Positions 8,715-23,488 of a stretch of 64,000 bases of DNA are shown here, in pieces (position 1 is the stretch's first letter; every line of letters starts with the position of its first letter). The stretch comes from Pseudomonadales bacterium (GTDB lineage: Bacteria; Pseudomonadota; Gammaproteobacteria; Pseudomonadales; Ketobacteraceae), in the NCBI GenBank assembly GCA_002701845.1, contig NZXG01000059.1:1-64000 (forward strand), given 5' to 3'. The translations under genes were made by a program, and so were the position numbers. Below the pieces are notes generated by a model that was given only the letters and a program-made list of their open reading frames with translations, had not been told where the DNA came from and ran no database searches.

Positions 8715-9731
8715 ATGACCGCATCCGTCAAAACCAGCATCCCACCCCGCCATGAACACCCGTTCGCCCAGTTTGTACGGATTCTGGGCAAGGGTAAAAA
8801 GGGCACCCGTTCCCTTACCGAAGAGGAAGCCCAGACCGCCATGACCATGATCATGGAAGGCCAGGTGGAGGATGTTCAGTTGGGGGCGTTTCTGATGCTG
8901 TTGCGAGTGAAAGAGGAAAGTCCCGAGGAATTACTGGGCTTTGTGCGCGCCGTCCGCGGGCAGATATTGCCACCCCGGGTGCTCTCTGTGGATCTGGACT
9001 GGTCCTCTTACGCTGGCAAGCGCCGCCACCTGCCCTGGTATCTGTTCAGTATTTTTTTGCTGGCACAACAGGGAATCCGCGTCTTTATCCACGGCGCCAG
9101 CGGGCATACCATTGATCGCATCTACACCGAGGATATTCTCACTGATCTGGGAATGCAGGTCGCCCGCGACTGGCAGCAATGTGAACAGCACCTGGATCAG
9201 CAGGGATTTGCCTATTTTCCCCTGCAATACCTGTGTCCGCAACTGCACCGGGTGATCGAATTGCGCAATACACTGGGTTTGCGCTCGCCGGTACACACCC
9301 TGGCCCGTCTGCTCAATCCCTGCGATGCCCCGGCGGTAATCCAGGGAATCTTCCATCCGGGTTACCGCCCGGTACATCAGCTGGCGGCCCAGGCGCTGGG
9401 CTATCCCCGGGTGGACGTGATCAAGGGCGAAGCGGGCGAGATCGAACGCAATCCCGATGGCGAGTGTCTGATTCAGTCCGTGCGCAATGGGGAACTGCTG
9501 GATACCACCTGGCCGGCCATGTTCGACCGCCGCCATCGCAAGGAATCCGAGCTGGACCTGGGCCATTTTGTGGCGGTTTGGCGCGGTGATGCCGAACACG
9601 AATACGGGGAGGCGGCGGTGATCGGCACCACTGCTATCGCGCTTTGTCTGCTGGGGCGTGCCGACAACCGGGAACAGGCGGAGCCGTTGGCTCGCGAACT
9701 CTGGGCGCTCCGGGACCGGAGCCTGCTTTAA
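8715..9731 (+). CDS. ybiB: TrpD2/YbiB-like glycosyl transferase-fold protein
   Basis: FAQFVRILGKGKKGTRSLTEEEAQTAMTMIMEGQVEDVQLGAFLMLLRVKEESPEELLGFVRAVR. Confidence 0.85.
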   Translation: MTASVKTSIPPRHEHPFAQFVRILGKGKKGTRSLTEEEAQTAMTMIMEGQVEDVQLGAFLMLLRVKEESPEELLGFVRAVRGQILPPRVLSVDLDWSSYAGKRRHLPWYLFSIFLLAQQGIRVFIHGASGHTIDRIYTEDILTDLGMQVARDWQQCEQHLDQQGFAYFPLQYLCPQLHRVIELRNTLGLRSPVHTLARLLNPCDAPAVIQGIFHPGYRPVHQLAAQALGYPRVDVIKGEAGEIERNPDGECLIQSVRNGELLDTTWPAMFDRRHRKESELDLGHFVAVWRGDAEHEYGEAAVIGTTAIALCLLGRADNREQAEPLARELWALRDRSLL

Positions 9732-9792
9732 GCAACGGTGCATCCCCCGGGCCGGAGCCCAAACCCGGGTGATCACCCGTGGGTGGTGTAAC

Positions 9793-11412
9793 TCAGACTT
9801 TAAACTGACCTGCCACGGTTTCCAGGCGCTGGGTAACGCCCTGCAACTGCTCGGTGGAGGACGCCACCTTGGCGGAACCTTCTGCAGCCCGTTGCGCGGA
9901 CTGACTGATTTCGTCGATGGCCTGCTGAATAAAATGGGACGTCTGCTGCTGCTCTTCGGTGGCAGAGGCGATCTGGGTATTCATGACGTTGATCTCCTCC
10001 ACCCGGGTGGTAATAGCTTCCAGCGAGTTACCCGCCTCGCCGGCCTGGGACACGCTCTGTTCGGCCTTGGCCTGACCGGCCGCCATCACCTCTGAAATCA
10101 CCCGTGCGGTTTTCTGCAGCTGTTCAATCACCGTATGAATTTCCTCGGTGGACTCCTGGGTACGGGAGGCCAGAGTACGTACCTCATCGGCCACCACCGC
10201 GAAACCCCGGCCGTGCTCGCCGGCCCGGGCCGCTTCAATGGCGGCATTCAACGCCAGCAGATTGGTTTGCGAGGCGATGCCCTGGATCACATCCAGAATC
10301 GCGCCCACGTTGGCGGTGTCCGCCTCCAATTGATGGATGGTCTCGCCAGCCTTGGCCACTTCGCCGGCCAGATCATTGATGGTACGAATGGTGTCTTTCA
10401 CGATGGAATGACCTTTCTGCGACTGCTCATCCGCATAGGACGCCGCCTCCGCCGCATTGGCCGTGTTGGAGGCATTCTCATTCAGACTTTCAAACATCTC
10501 GTTCATGGAGCGGTTGACGCTGACCGTGGATTCCAGCTGCTCGTTGGACACGGTTTCACTTTCATGGGCCAGCTTGCCCAACTCGCGGCTGGTGGTGGTG
10601 AGGGGCTCGATACTTTCCACCACATCGCGAATGATGCTCTGCAGTTTTTCAATGAAGGAGTTGAACCAGTACACCAGATCCCCGAATTCATCATCGGAGG
10701 TGGCCCGAATACGCTTGGTCAGATCGCCCTCACCGCTGGCAATCTCTTTGAGGGAGGCCACGATGCGGGAAATATTGGCGGTCACCGAACTGGTGATGTA
10801 CACCGCCACAGCAATCAGCAACAGAATGATCACCACGGCAATAATGGCTCCTACGTTGAGCGCACTCTGGGCCATGGCGATGGAATTGGAAATATTGGTA
10901 CTGAACAGTTCATGACTCTGATCCCGGAACTGCTGCAGTTCATCCTTCAATTGCGACTGTAACTGCCCCATTTCCTCCACCCGATCATTCAGCTGGGCAA
11001 AGTCAATATTGCCGGTGATCATACCCTCGCTGAGGGCTTTCGCGGTGGAGTAATAGCGGTTGAAATCTTTTTCCAGGCTTTCCACCTGGGCTTTCCGCTG
11101 GGGCTCCAGGCTATGAATTTCACTGAGCAGGGTGCGCATGGAGTCGGCGTTGTTATCGGCCCCCTCAATCATATCGATTTCCCCGGCGCTGACCGCGGAA
11201 TTCAGGGTTTCGGTGGTGCGCTCCAGCAACACGATCAGACCATTGGCATTTTCCAGAATGGGATAATAGCGATCCCGAACGGATTCCAGATTCTGACTGG
11301 TTTCACTATTTACCGAAAAGTTAAAAATCAGGTTGGCACCAAAACCCAGTACCCCCACCAAAGGAATCATAAACAGTTTGTATTTGATGGAGATCCGGTT
11401 AAACCAGCTCAT
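9793..11412 (-). CDS. methyl-accepting chemotaxis protein
   Basis: N-terminal TM and HAMP, signalling tip [51 protein letters not shown]. Confidence 0.95.
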   Translation of the reverse strand: MSWFNRISIKYKLFMIPLVGVLGFGANLIFNFSVNSETSQNLESVRDRYYPILENANGLIVLLERTTETLNSAVSAGEIDMIEGADNNADSMRTLLSEIHSLEPQRKAQVESLEKDFNRYYSTAKALSEGMITGNIDFAQLNDRVEEMGQLQSQLKDELQQFRDQSHELFSTNISNSIAMAQSALNVGAIIAVVIILLLIAVAVYITSSVTANISRIVASLKEIASGEGDLTKRIRATSDDEFGDLVYWFNSFIEKLQSIIRDVVESIEPLTTTSRELGKLAHESETVSNEQLESTVSVNRSMNEMFESLNENASNTANAAEAASYADEQSQKGHSIVKDTIRTINDLAGEVAKAGETIHQLEADTANVGAILDVIQGIASQTNLLALNAAIEAARAGEHGRGFAVVADEVRTLASRTQESTEEIHTVIEQLQKTARVISEVMAAGQAKAEQSVSQAGEAGNSLEAITTRVEEINVMNTQIASATEEQQQTSHFIQQAIDEISQSAQRAAEGSAKVASSTEQLQGVTQRLETVAGQFKV

Positions 11413-11509
11413 CTGCAACACTCCCAAAATACGCTGACGCTCTTGTTAGATTAAGATTAGACCATGTCGGCTATTTGGGAAGAAAACTGCGCTGGATCAC
11501 ATTAGGAAA

Positions 11510-12916
11510 TCAATTGCCGGATGCTGTTGCGGCGGGTTCAAACCAGGCCAATTGCTGATGGAGGCTGACCACCGTGCCGACAATAATCAACGTCGGCGGC
11601 CTAACCTCCTCATTTGCAATGAGTTTTGGCATCTGCTCCAGGGTAGAGGTCCAGACTTTCTGATACCTGGTGGTGCCCTGCTGAACCAGGGCGATGGGGG
11701 TCTCAGCCGGCAATCCATGACCAATCAACTGTTCACAAATCACTGGCAAACCCACCAGCCCCATATAGAACACCAGGGTCTGACGGGGTTTGGCCAGGGT
11801 GTTCCAGTCCAGATCCAGGGTCCCGTCTTTCAGGTGTCCGGTGACAAAGCGCACTGACTGGGCGTGATCCCGGTGCGTGAGCGGAATGCCGGCGTAGCTG
11901 GCGCAGCCGGAGGCGGCGGTGATGCCGGGCACAACCTGAAACTGAATACCGGCCTGGGCCAGACGGTCAATCTCTTCCCCGCCCCGGCCGAAGATAAAGG
12001 GATCGCCGCCCTTGAGACGGCACACGCGACGGCCCTCCCGGGCCAGCTCTACCAGAGAATCGTTGATCTGGTTTTGGGGCAGCGCATGATTGCTGCGGGC
12101 CTTGCCCACGTAGATGCGTTCCGCATCCCGCCGTACCAGCTCCAGCACCTCCGGACTCACCAGGCGGTCATAGAGCACCACATCCGCCTGCTGCATCAGC
12201 CGCAGCGCCCGGAAGGTCAGCAGATCCGGATCCCCCGGCCCCGCCCCCACCAGGTACACTTCACCCCGGGGCAGCTCCGCTGTTGTAATCTCGGCCAGTT
12301 GTTGCTGCAGCCTGGACTCAGCCTCTTGTTCCCGACCGGCGAACACCAGCTCGGCCACCGGCCCTTCCAGCACCCGTTCCCAAAAACCCCGCCGCTGATT
12401 GACATCGGCAAAACGGGCTTTGGCCTGGTCCCGGAATCGCCCCACCAGGGCCGCCAGGCGACCATAGCCGGCGGGAATGGTGGATTCCAGCTTGGCCCGG
12501 ATCATCCGTGCCAGCACCGGTGACTGACCGCCACTGGAAATGGCCATCACCAACGGTGACCGATCCACAATGGAAGGCAGAATAAAACTGCATAGCGCGG
12601 GGTTATCCACCACATTGACAGGAATGTTGTGCGCACCGGCCTCTTGGGAGACCTGCGAATTAAGCACATCATCGTCGGTGGCGGCGATCACCAGCGCCAT
12701 GCCCTCCAGGTCCTGGCTCTGGTACTGGCGTTGCAGGCGTTCGCTGCCGGCGGCCGCCAGCAGTTCATCCATCGCCGGTTCAAAGGCCGTCGCCACCACC
12801 CGCAGCCGAGCCCCGGCACGCAACAGCATGGAGGCCTTGCGGGTGGCCACTTCGCCGCCACCCACCACTAAACAGGGCTTGTCGGTTACCTGGTAGAACA
12901 GGGGGAGATAGTCCAT
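11510..12916 (-). CDS. cysG: siroheme synthase CysG
   Basis: [32 protein letters not shown] (PC2 dehydrogenase/ferrochelatase) fused to [37 protein letters not shown] (SUMT). Confidence 0.97.
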   Translation of the reverse strand: MDYLPLFYQVTDKPCLVVGGGEVATRKASMLLRAGARLRVVATAFEPAMDELLAAAGSERLQRQYQSQDLEGMALVIAATDDDVLNSQVSQEAGAHNIPVNVVDNPALCSFILPSIVDRSPLVMAISSGGQSPVLARMIRAKLESTIPAGYGRLAALVGRFRDQAKARFADVNQRRGFWERVLEGPVAELVFAGREQEAESRLQQQLAEITTAELPRGEVYLVGAGPGDPDLLTFRALRLMQQADVVLYDRLVSPEVLELVRRDAERIYVGKARSNHALPQNQINDSLVELAREGRRVCRLKGGDPFIFGRGGEEIDRLAQAGIQFQVVPGITAASGCASYAGIPLTHRDHAQSVRFVTGHLKDGTLDLDWNTLAKPRQTLVFYMGLVGLPVICEQLIGHGLPAETPIALVQQGTTRYQKVWTSTLEQMPKLIANEEVRPPTLIIVGTVVSLHQQLAWFEPAATASGN

Positions 12917-12926
12917 AACCGCTCCT

Positions 12927-14219
<1,293 letters not shown>

Positions 14220-14310
14220 TTAACTCGCACTCTGGTGGTTGATGGTTCAGTGTCGCTATTGTACCTGAACCGGGTTGCGGAAGTCCTCCGCGCCAGCCTG
14301 ACCCGGAAGC

Positions 14311-14694
14311 TTAAAAAATGTTGCGTGCCAGCCCCATGCCGGCCCAGGCACCCACCACACAGACCAGGCAATTACCCAGTACATTCAGCAGCGCCAGTGT
14401 CAGTTGCTGATCCTGCAACAATCGCACGGTTTCAAAAGAGAAGGTGGAAAAGGTGGTGAAAGCCCCCAGAAACCCCACCAGCACCAACAGGCGCAGGGGT
14501 TCACGCAACTGAGTGGCGGAGAGGATCACCACCACCAGCACACCGAACAGAAATGAGCCCAGGCTGTTCACGGCAAAGGTGCCCAGGGGAAACGCGGAAC
14601 GATTCCATTCGTTCAGCCAGGCTGATATCCAGAACCGACTGCAGGCGCCCAGGGCTCCCCCCACCGCCACCCACAGGAACTGACTCCAATGCAT
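14311..14694 (-). CDS. crcB: fluoride exporter CrcB/FEX
   Basis: MHWSQFLWVAVGGALGACSRFWIS ... FPLGTFAVNSLGSFLFGVL ... GFLGAFTTFSTFSFET. Confidence 0.95.
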   Translation of the reverse strand: MHWSQFLWVAVGGALGACSRFWISAWLNEWNRSAFPLGTFAVNSLGSFLFGVLVVVILSATQLREPLRLLVLVGFLGAFTTFSTFSFETVRLLQDQQLTLALLNVLGNCLVCVVGAWAGMGLARNIF

Positions 14695-14695
14695 G

Positions 14696-16036
14696 TCACG
14701 AATCCCCCCCATAACGCTGCCAGGCGCTGGCCGCGTCCAGCCCACGCAGATACTTCAGCTTTTCGGCAATCTTGATTTCCAGCCCCCGGGGCACCGGCTC
14801 ATACCACTGTTGGCCGCTGATCTCCGGCGGCAGGTACTTTTCCCCCGCGGCGTACGCTTCCGGGTAATCATGGGCGTAGCGGTACTCTTCCCCGTAGCCC
14901 TGTTGTTTCATCAGTTTGGTGGGGGCATTACGCAGATGCAGCGGCACCTCGTGACTGGGTGCCTCTGCCACCTGCCGCCGGATCTGATTAAATGCCTGAT
15001 ACACCGCATTGCTTTTCGGCGCCACCGCCATGTAAGCCACCGCCTGGGCAATGGCCAGTTCCCCTTCCGGACTGCCCAGCCGGGTCTGGACATCCCAGGC
15101 ATTGAGGGCGATCTGCAGGGCCCGGGGGTCGGCATTGCCGATATCCTCGCTGGCCATGCGCACCACCCGCCGCGCGACATACAACGGATCACAACCCCCA
15201 TCCAGCATCCGCACCAGCCAATACAAGGCGCCGTCCGGGGAGGATCCCCGCACCGCCTTATGCAACGCGGAAATCTGGTCGTAAAACGCCTCGCCGCCCT
15301 TGTCAAACCGACGCCATTCGGAACCCAGAGCCTGGCGGATAATGGCCTCATCCAGTTGGGTTTTGGCTTCCGCCCGGGCCAGCTCCACACTGATTTCCAG
15401 CAGATTCAGGGCGCGTCGGGCATCACCGTCCGCCAGCGCCGCGATGCGGGCCAGCGCCGGCTCCGGCAAGGCAATCCCTTCGCCACCCACACCGCGCTCC
15501 TTATCCTCCGCCGCCAGTTGCAACAGACGCGCGATGGCCGGTTCGGAAATCGGTTTCAGCACGTATACCCGGGCCCGGGACAGCAAGGCATTGTTCAGCT
15601 CAAAGGAGGGATTTTCAGTGGTGGCGCCGATAAAAATCACCGTGCCGTCTTCGATATAGGGCAGGAAGGCATCCTGTTGCGCTTTGTTAAAACGATGCAC
15701 TTCATCCACGAACAACAGGGTTTTGCGGCCGAAACGTAATTGCTCCTTGGCCTGCTCAATCGCGGCGCGAATTTCCTTCACCCCGCTCAATACCGCGGAA
15801 ATGGAGAGGAACTGGGCATCCACATAACTGGCCAGAATCATGGCCAGGGTGGTTTTCCCCACCCCGGGCGGACCCCACAAAATCATCGAATGCACATGGC
15901 CCGCCTCAATAGAGCGCCGCAGGGGCTGATCCGGCCCGAAAAGGTGCTCCTGCCCCACATAGTCATCCAGGGTGCTGGGACGCATGCGGGAAGCCAGCGG
16001 TTGCCAGGTACGCTCCTCCTCAAACAGTCCGGCCAT
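14696..16036 (-). CDS. rarA: replication-associated recombination protein RarA (MgsA)
   Basis: [74 protein letters not shown]. Confidence 0.97.
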   Translation of the reverse strand: MAGLFEEERTWQPLASRMRPSTLDDYVGQEHLFGPDQPLRRSIEAGHVHSMILWGPPGVGKTTLAMILASYVDAQFLSISAVLSGVKEIRAAIEQAKEQLRFGRKTLLFVDEVHRFNKAQQDAFLPYIEDGTVIFIGATTENPSFELNNALLSRARVYVLKPISEPAIARLLQLAAEDKERGVGGEGIALPEPALARIAALADGDARRALNLLEISVELARAEAKTQLDEAIIRQALGSEWRRFDKGGEAFYDQISALHKAVRGSSPDGALYWLVRMLDGGCDPLYVARRVVRMASEDIGNADPRALQIALNAWDVQTRLGSPEGELAIAQAVAYMAVAPKSNAVYQAFNQIRRQVAEAPSHEVPLHLRNAPTKLMKQQGYGEEYRYAHDYPEAYAAGEKYLPPEISGQQWYEPVPRGLEIKIAEKLKYLRGLDAASAWQRYGGDS

Positions 16037-16040
16037 GACG

Positions 16041-16679
16041 TCAGTTTTCCCGAATCACATCCACACCCTCGGGCAGTTCCAGCTCGAACCGGGAGTCGGG
16101 AATCGGTTGGTTAACCTGCACGGGCTTGAATTCGATGCGGGTGGTCTGGCCCAGGTTATCCTCCAGATACATGTCCCGCAGCCTCTTTTCATAAAAGTGC
16201 ACCCGCAACAGGGCAAACATGGTCTCTTCGTCCTTGGGCCGCAGATCGAACCGCCACTCACCGGTTTTATCAAAGTGATAGGCGGACACATTAAATCGCT
16301 CACTGATTTTGGATGGGTCACCGCTCAATAACAGCGCCGGGGTGTTGCCCACCTGCTGGTCCAGCTTTTTGATGGTGGCCTGCTCCAGATCCGGATCATA
16401 GATCCGGAGTTCTTTGCCATCGGATACGATCTGCTGGGGAAAAGGATCGTTGGTGTCCCAGCGGAATTGACCGGGTCGTTGAATCCACAGAGTACCGGTG
16501 ACGTTTTGCAGGGCATTCTGTTTGGCGTCCATCACCCACTGCTCAAATTCGGCTTCCATGGACTGGATGCCGCCGAGAAAGTCCGTGAGCTTGGGCGCGG
16601 CCTGTTCCGGCGCCACTTCACCGGCGAGAACAAATCCACCGATGCAGGCCAGCCAGCCGGCGATAAAATACTTCAACAT
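16041..16679 (-). CDS. lolA: outer-membrane lipoprotein carrier protein LolA
   Basis: Signal peptide, [25 protein letters not shown] ... [43 protein letters not shown]. Confidence 0.95.
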   Translation of the reverse strand: MLKYFIAGWLACIGGFVLAGEVAPEQAAPKLTDFLGGIQSMEAEFEQWVMDAKQNALQNVTGTLWIQRPGQFRWDTNDPFPQQIVSDGKELRIYDPDLEQATIKKLDQQVGNTPALLLSGDPSKISERFNVSAYHFDKTGEWRFDLRPKDEETMFALLRVHFYEKRLRDMYLEDNLGQTTRIEFKPVQVNQPIPDSRFELELPEGVDVIREN

Positions 16680-16769
16680 AATGAGGTTATTCCGTTTGCG
16701 TGCCGAATGTGTGGTTGCCGGTGCGGTGACCGGCGTGACCAGTATACCCAGCGGTTGCTGAATGGGAAA

Positions 16770-19166
16770 TTAACGGGGAGGCGGTGCGATCACTTCCCGC
16801 TGACCGTTGCTGCCCATCTCCGACACCACGCCGGCCTCTTCCATGGCTTCGATCATCCGGGCGGCCCGGTTGTAGCCGATTTTCAGTTTGCGTTGCACCG
16901 ACGAGATGGACGCACGCCGGGATTCGGTGACAAACGCCACCGCCTGATCATACAGGGGATCGGATTCGGAATCACCGCCCCCGCCGTCGGCCTCGTCGCC
17001 GGGCGCGGGGCCAGCCTCATGGGTGCCTTCCAGGATTTCCTCCAGGTAATCCGGTTCCCCACGCCGGCGCCAGTCATCACACACCCGATGCACTTCATCA
17101 TCCGCCACAAAGGCGCCGTGCACCCGCACCGGCAGGCCGGTGCCGGGGGGCAGGTAGAGCATGTCGCCATGCCCCAGCAGTTGTTCTGCTCCCCCCTGAT
17201 CGAGGATGGTGCGGGAATCCACTTTCGAGGACACCTGAAACGCCATCCGGGTAGGCACATTGGCTTTGATCAGACCGGTAATCACATCCACCGAGGGCCG
17301 CTGGGTGGCCAGAATCAGATGAATACCGGCAGCCCTGGCTTTCTGGGCAATACGGGCGATCTGCTCTTCCACCTTTTTGCCCACGATCATCATCATATCG
17401 GCGAATTCATCCACCACCACCACGATGAAGGGCAAGGGGGTCAGATCCTCCGGTTCCTGACTGTCCAGCTCCGGTTTGAACAGGGGATCCTTGATCGGTT
17501 CGCCGGCCTTGATGGCATCTTTGATTTTGCGGTTGTAGCCCGCCAGGTTGCGCACCCCCATGGCCGCCATCAGCCGGTAGCGACGCTCCATTTCCGCCAC
17601 ACACCAGCGCAGGGCATTGGACGCCTCTTTCATATCCGTCACCACCGGCGTCAGCAGATGGGGAATATTGTCGTACACCGAAAGCTCCAGCATCTTCGGA
17701 TCGATCATAATCAGGCGCAATTCTTCCGGCGTGGCCTTGAACAACATGCTCAACAACATGGCATTGAGGCCCACGGATTTACCTGAGCCGGTGGTACCGG
17801 CCACCAGCAGATGGGGCATTTTCTGCAGATCCGCCACCACCGACTGCCCGGAAATATCCTTGCCCAGGGCCAGTGCCAGGGGCGAATGCACTTTCTCGTA
17901 CTCCTGGGACGCCACCACTTCGCTGAGGCGGATAATCTCCCGGTCCTCGTTGGGAATCTCGATCCCCACCACCGTCTTGCCGGGAATCACCTCCACTACT
18001 CGCACACTGATCACCGCCAGGGAGCGGGCCAGATCCTTCGCCAGATTGGTGATCCGGCTGACTTTGACCCCGGGGGCGGGCTGAATTTCAAAGCGGGTGA
18101 CCACCGGCCCGGGCATCACGTTTTCCACTTCCGCTTCCACGTTGAAATCCCGCAGCTTCAGTTCCAGCAACCGCGACATGCTTTCCAGGGTTTCCGTGGA
18201 GTAGCCCTTTTTGCCGTGCTTGTCCGCCGGGTCCAGCAGGGCGATGGCCGGCAGCTCGCCGGACACCGGGGTGTCGAACAGGCTTTTCTGACGCTCTTTC
18301 TCCGCCCGCTTTGACGCCTCTTTCTGGGGCTTGGGCAGTTCAATCACCGGGGGTTTGCGGGACTGCTGCCGCGCCTGCTCCTGTTTCAGTGCCGCCTGGC
18401 GTTGCTTCACCGCCTGTTTGGCGGCCTTTTCCTGGGCCTTTTTCGCCTGCAGGTCAGCCCGGGCATCGCGGCGGGTCTGCCATTTTTCCCGCAACGAGCC
18501 AAGCCAGCTCCAGAAACCCAGGCTGAGTCGGCCGGTGGCGTCAATCACCCGGATCCAGGATACATCCGCGAACATGGTCAGCCCCACCAGAAACAGGGCC
18601 AGCAGTACTAATGTAGCCCCCAGAATATTCAAGGCATGCAGAGCCGCACTGCCCACCTCGATCCCCAGAATACCGCCGGCGGCATTGCGCCCGGCGGCGT
18701 CAATCTCCGGCAGTGAGCCCGGGGTCACATCAAAATGCAGATACGCCAGCCCGGTGGCCCCCACCATGGTCATGGCAAAGCCCAGGAACCGCAGCCCCGC
18801 CAGCAACCAGCTCCAGGGCTTACTGACGTCACGAAACACCAGCCAGGCACGATAGGCGATCAGCAGCGGGAACAGGTAGGCAAGATAACCAAACAGGGAC
18901 ATCAACACATCGGCGCACCAGGCTCCGGTGCGCCCCCCCAGGTTATGGACACTGCGACCATTGCCCAGGCTACTCCAGCCCGGGTCCTGAATGTCGAACG
19001 AGCTCAGTGCCAGCAGCAGATACAGGGAAAGGAAAAACAGAAAGATCATGCCGCCTTCGCGCACACCGCGCACCAGCAGCACAATCCAGGGAGCTGTTTC
19101 CGCTTGTCTTTGGGCTTGATCTTTTTTCAAGGTATCCCCGGCACGAAGAATATTGACTGGCTTCAT
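16770..19166 (-). CDS. ftsK: DNA translocase FtsK
   Basis: N-terminal TM domain, [21 protein letters not shown] Walker [13 protein letters not shown] Walker B, C-terminal gamma winged helix. Confidence 0.97.
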   Translation of the reverse strand: MKPVNILRAGDTLKKDQAQRQAETAPWIVLLVRGVREGGMIFLFFLSLYLLLALSSFDIQDPGWSSLGNGRSVHNLGGRTGAWCADVLMSLFGYLAYLFPLLIAYRAWLVFRDVSKPWSWLLAGLRFLGFAMTMVGATGLAYLHFDVTPGSLPEIDAAGRNAAGGILGIEVGSAALHALNILGATLVLLALFLVGLTMFADVSWIRVIDATGRLSLGFWSWLGSLREKWQTRRDARADLQAKKAQEKAAKQAVKQRQAALKQEQARQQSRKPPVIELPKPQKEASKRAEKERQKSLFDTPVSGELPAIALLDPADKHGKKGYSTETLESMSRLLELKLRDFNVEAEVENVMPGPVVTRFEIQPAPGVKVSRITNLAKDLARSLAVISVRVVEVIPGKTVVGIEIPNEDREIIRLSEVVASQEYEKVHSPLALALGKDISGQSVVADLQKMPHLLVAGTTGSGKSVGLNAMLLSMLFKATPEELRLIMIDPKMLELSVYDNIPHLLTPVVTDMKEASNALRWCVAEMERRYRLMAAMGVRNLAGYNRKIKDAIKAGEPIKDPLFKPELDSQEPEDLTPLPFIVVVVDEFADMMMIVGKKVEEQIARIAQKARAAGIHLILATQRPSVDVITGLIKANVPTRMAFQVSSKVDSRTILDQGGAEQLLGHGDMLYLPPGTGLPVRVHGAFVADDEVHRVCDDWRRRGEPDYLEEILEGTHEAGPAPGDEADGGGGDSESDPLYDQAVAFVTESRRASISSVQRKLKIGYNRAARMIEAMEEAGVVSEMGSNGQREVIAPPPR

Positions 19167-19246
19167 TTTAGCGGTAAATCAGCCAGTTGCACAAACTTCT
19201 GATAATCTGCCTTAAGAAGTTAGTGTAACCTGATAGGCCGAAGCAC

Positions 19247-20314
19247 CTATTCTAACAGAGCCGGCAGCACAATCTTACCGTCGGAAACGTTGATTCCATC
19301 ACTTAACGAAGAATAATCCCGCAGCTGACCGCTGGCCAGCCGCTTCACATAGGGCAGGATGGCGCCGGACAGCGCCTCGGTGGCCGTTCGTGGCACCGCC
19401 CCGGGCATATTGGTCACCGCCATATGGATCACCCCCTCCTCCCGGTACACCGGATCCCGGTAATCCGTGGGCCGGATGGTTTCCACACAGCCCCCCTGGT
19501 CGATGGAAATATCCACGATCACCCCACCATCGGCCATGGCCCGCACCATATCCCGGGTCACCACATGGGGGGCCCGGGCTCCGGGGATGAGCACCGCGCC
19601 CACCACCAGGTCCGCCTCCGCCACGGCCTCTTCAATGGCCCCCTGATAGGCATAGACGCCAGTGATATTGGCGGCAATGTTTTCCACCTGCCGCAAGGCC
19701 TGGGCGGAACGGTCGAAGGCCACCACCTGGGCCCCGGAGGCGGCCGCCATGCGGGCCGAGTTCTGGCCCGCCACCCCGGCACCGATCACCACCACTTTCC
19801 CCGGCTGGGCTCCGGGCACGCCACCCAGTAACAGTCCCTTGCCGCCCATGGACCCATGCAGATAATGAATCCCCGCCTGCACCGCCACCCGGCCGGCGAT
19901 TTCACTCATGGGTGCCAACAGTGGCAATTGGGTTCCTTCCTGCACGGTTTCAAAGGCCACTGCCGTAAGGCCAATATCACATAGCGACCGGGTCAGTGTG
20001 GGGTTGGGGGCCAAATGTAAATAACAGAACAACAAATGCCGCGCTTGCAACAATGCCAGATCCCCGGCAATGGGCTCCTTGACCTTCACAACCAGCTCCG
20101 CCTTGGCATACAACTCAGGAGCGTCAGCCGCCAACCGGGCGCCCGCCGCCTGGTACTGATCATCGCTGAAACCGCTGGCCGCCCCGGCGCCACACTGGAC
20201 CCAGACCTGGTGCCCGCACTGCACCAGCTCCGCCACCGCGTGGGGCACCAGGGCGATGCGCCCTTCCATGGGTTTGGTTTCCCGGGGTACACCAATTATC
20301 ATCGTCGCAGCCAT
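19247..20314 (-). CDS. ald: alanine dehydrogenase
   Basis: MIIGVPRETKPMEGRIALVPHAVAELVQCGHQVWVQCGAGAASGFSDDQY ... VVVIGAGVAGQNSARMA. Confidence 0.95.
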   Translation of the reverse strand: MAATMIIGVPRETKPMEGRIALVPHAVAELVQCGHQVWVQCGAGAASGFSDDQYQAAGARLAADAPELYAKAELVVKVKEPIAGDLALLQARHLLFCYLHLAPNPTLTRSLCDIGLTAVAFETVQEGTQLPLLAPMSEIAGRVAVQAGIHYLHGSMGGKGLLLGGVPGAQPGKVVVIGAGVAGQNSARMAAASGAQVVAFDRSAQALRQVENIAANITGVYAYQGAIEEAVAEADLVVGAVLIPGARAPHVVTRDMVRAMADGGVIVDISIDQGGCVETIRPTDYRDPVYREEGVIHMAVTNMPGAVPRTATEALSGAILPYVKRLASGQLRDYSSLSDGINVSDGKIVLPALLE

Positions 20315-20393
20315 CGCCAGCCCCTGATATAGTTTCAGCTAATACCACTGATTTAAACGATCTATTTGCCAATATAGTGGTAAATACGTATAA

Positions 20394-21413
<1,020 letters not shown>

Positions 21414-21425
21414 TCACCAGGATCC

Positions 21426-22178
21426 ATGATCAAGATTCCGGTACTGGGATTCCACACCCAGGACTTTCCCCCACTAGAGCATGCCCTGGAGGAACCCGAC
21501 GGCCTGCTGGCGGCGGGGGGCGACCTGTCCCCCGAACGCCTGCTGGACGCCTATTCCCGGGGTATCTTCCCCTGGTTTGACAAGGACCAGCCGATACTGT
21601 GGTGGTCTCCCAACCCGCGGGCTGTGCTGTTCCCTGAGCAGTTGCATGTCTCCCGCAGCCTGCGCAAAACCCTGCGCAAAGGACATTATCAGGTCAGCCT
21701 TGACCGTCAGTTCTCCCGGGTGATCCGGGCCTGTGCGGAACCGCGCCACTACAGTGAAGGCACCTGGATCACCGCTGAAATGATTCATGCCTACGAGCGG
21801 CTGCACCGGCTGGGCCATGCCCATTCGGTGGAAGCCTGGCTGGACGGAGAACTGGTGGGAGGCCTGTATGGGGTGGCCCTGGGGCGGATATTCTTCGGCG
21901 AATCCATGTTCAGCCGGGCCACCGACGCCTCCAAAGTGGCTTTTGTTCATCTGGTGGGACAATTGGCCCGATGGGGCTACCAGTTGATTGACTGCCAGGT
22001 GGAAAGCCCTCACCTCACCAGCCTGGGTGCCACGCTGATTCCCCGCCCCCACTTCCAGCGTCTGTTGCAGCAGTGGGTGCCGCCGTTGGAGCTGACCCTG
22101 GCGCAAAAGCTGCATAGCTGGAATCTGGAATGGGAATATTCTCAGCCTGACACTGGAAACCGGGGCCAAATCGTTTAA
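21426..22178 (+). CDS. aat: leucyl/phenylalanyl-tRNA-protein transferase
   Basis: [56 protein letters not shown]. Confidence 0.97.
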   Translation: MIKIPVLGFHTQDFPPLEHALEEPDGLLAAGGDLSPERLLDAYSRGIFPWFDKDQPILWWSPNPRAVLFPEQLHVSRSLRKTLRKGHYQVSLDRQFSRVIRACAEPRHYSEGTWITAEMIHAYERLHRLGHAHSVEAWLDGELVGGLYGVALGRIFFGESMFSRATDASKVAFVHLVGQLARWGYQLIDCQVESPHLTSLGATLIPRPHFQRLLQQWVPPLELTLAQKLHSWNLEWEYSQPDTGNRGQIV

Positions 22179-22253
22179 TACTGTGATTGATGCCGGACGC
22201 ACCGATCGAAGCACTTTAACCCCAGGAAAATTAAGGCATTTACGTTTACGCTT

Positions 22254-22967
22254 ATGACGGATCTAGCTGCGGTAAAATTCTTTGTGACTCCGCTTCACCA
22301 GTGCAGTTACCTGCCCCGGAATGACGCGATCACACTGTTTGCCGATCCCAAAGCCAATCTGGACCGCAATTTGTACAGTGAATTGTCCGAGGTTGGGTTC
22401 CGTCGCAGCGGCAACTACCTGTATCGGCCGCACTGCCGACAGTGCTCCGCCTGCATTCCAGTACGTATTCCCGTCCACCGTTATCGGATGTCCCGCAAAC
22501 ACCGGCGCATCTGGAACCGCAATCGGGATCTCAGTATCACCCGGGTGACGGCGGAATTTAACGACGAGCACTACGAGCTCTATGCCCGCTACATCGAGGC
22601 CAAGCACAAAGATGGTGATATGTATCCCCCAACGCCGGAACAGTATGAATCGTTTCTGTTAAGCGACTGGGGCAACACCTGCTTCTATGAATTCCGCGAT
22701 CCCGACCATGTTCTGCTGGCGGTGGCGGTCACCGATATTATGGAAAACGGTCTGTCCGCGGTGTATACCTTCTACGCCACGGAGCACGCCAAGCGCAGCC
22801 TGGGGGTCATGGCGGTCCTGTGGCAGATTGAGCAATGCCGGGAACTTGAGCTACCGGCCCTGTATCTGGGCTACTGGATCAAAGACTGCCAGAAAATGAA
22901 GTACAAAACCGAGTACCGCCCCCTGGAAATGTACGTTAACAATCACTGGGTCTCGGTCTCTGTTTGA
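22254..22967 (+). CDS. bpt: aspartate/glutamate leucyltransferase (arginyltransferase family)
   Basis: FVTPLHQCSYLPRNDAITLFADP ... NYLYRPHCRQCSACIPVRIPV ... YWIKDCQKMKYKTEYRPLE. Confidence 0.95.
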   Translation: MTDLAAVKFFVTPLHQCSYLPRNDAITLFADPKANLDRNLYSELSEVGFRRSGNYLYRPHCRQCSACIPVRIPVHRYRMSRKHRRIWNRNRDLSITRVTAEFNDEHYELYARYIEAKHKDGDMYPPTPEQYESFLLSDWGNTCFYEFRDPDHVLLAVAVTDIMENGLSAVYTFYATEHAKRSLGVMAVLWQIEQCRELELPALYLGYWIKDCQKMKYKTEYRPLEMYVNNHWVSVSV

Positions 22968-23197
22968 TGGTCATTTATATTCAATTTCAATGATTTAAAA
23001 CCACTTCCCAGAACCTGCCTTAAGCTCCTCCAGGCTGCTGCCCAGCCAGTGGTGCAACCCTTGCCGGCCGCACATTAAAGCCATCATAGATTCACTTTGA
23101 TAAATAACGGGTTTTGCGGCAAAATTCACGCCTCATTGGCAGTACCTCTGCCCGAGTTTGCAAAGGCATTACCCATGCACTGAGAGGATATCACTGG

Positions 23198-23416
23198 ATG
23201 TCGAAAGAAGATTCCATTGAAATGGAAGGCACAATTACTGAGACCCTTCCCAACACCATGTTCCGGGTGGAGCTGGATAACGGACACATTGTCACCGCCC
23301 ACATCTCCGGCAAAATGCGCAAGAACTATATTCGCATCCTCACCGGAGACCGTGTGAAAGTGGAACTGACCCCCTACGACCTCAGCAAAGGCCGCATCAC
23401 TTATCGCGTGCGTTGA
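23198..23416 (+). CDS. infA: translation initiation factor IF-1
   Basis: [70 protein letters not shown]. Confidence 0.98.
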   Translation: MSKEDSIEMEGTITETLPNTMFRVELDNGHIVTAHISGKMRKNYIRILTGDRVKVELTPYDLSKGRITYRVR

Positions 23417-23431
23417 TCGACACCGGGAACT

Positions 23432-23470
23432 GCCATAAAAAACGAGCCCAGAGGGCTCGTTTTTTATGGC
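23432..23470. terminator. bidirectional intrinsic terminator between infA and clpA
   Basis: Perfect 17-bp inverted repeat gccataaaaaacgagcc-cagag-ggctcgttttttatggc with A/T tracts on both sides of the GC core. Confidence 0.93.
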
Positions 23471-23488
23471 CTGCAAAGAAGGGCCGCT

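Noticed and set aside
7323-9731. Possible sulfur-oxidation (Dsr) system from DsrE/F/H and DsrC-like genes
   Set aside because: Gene order and the neighbouring ybiB/cysG fit the tRNA-thiolation TusBCDE set; no dsrAB or other Dsr genes.
14693-15739. 348-aa plus-strand ORF opposite rarA
   Set aside because: Antisense shadow ORF; rarA motifs are unambiguous on the minus strand.
16467-17786. 439-aa plus-strand ORF opposite lolA/ftsK
   Set aside because: Antisense shadow ORF spanning two genuine genes; His/Gly-rich with no recognisable motif.
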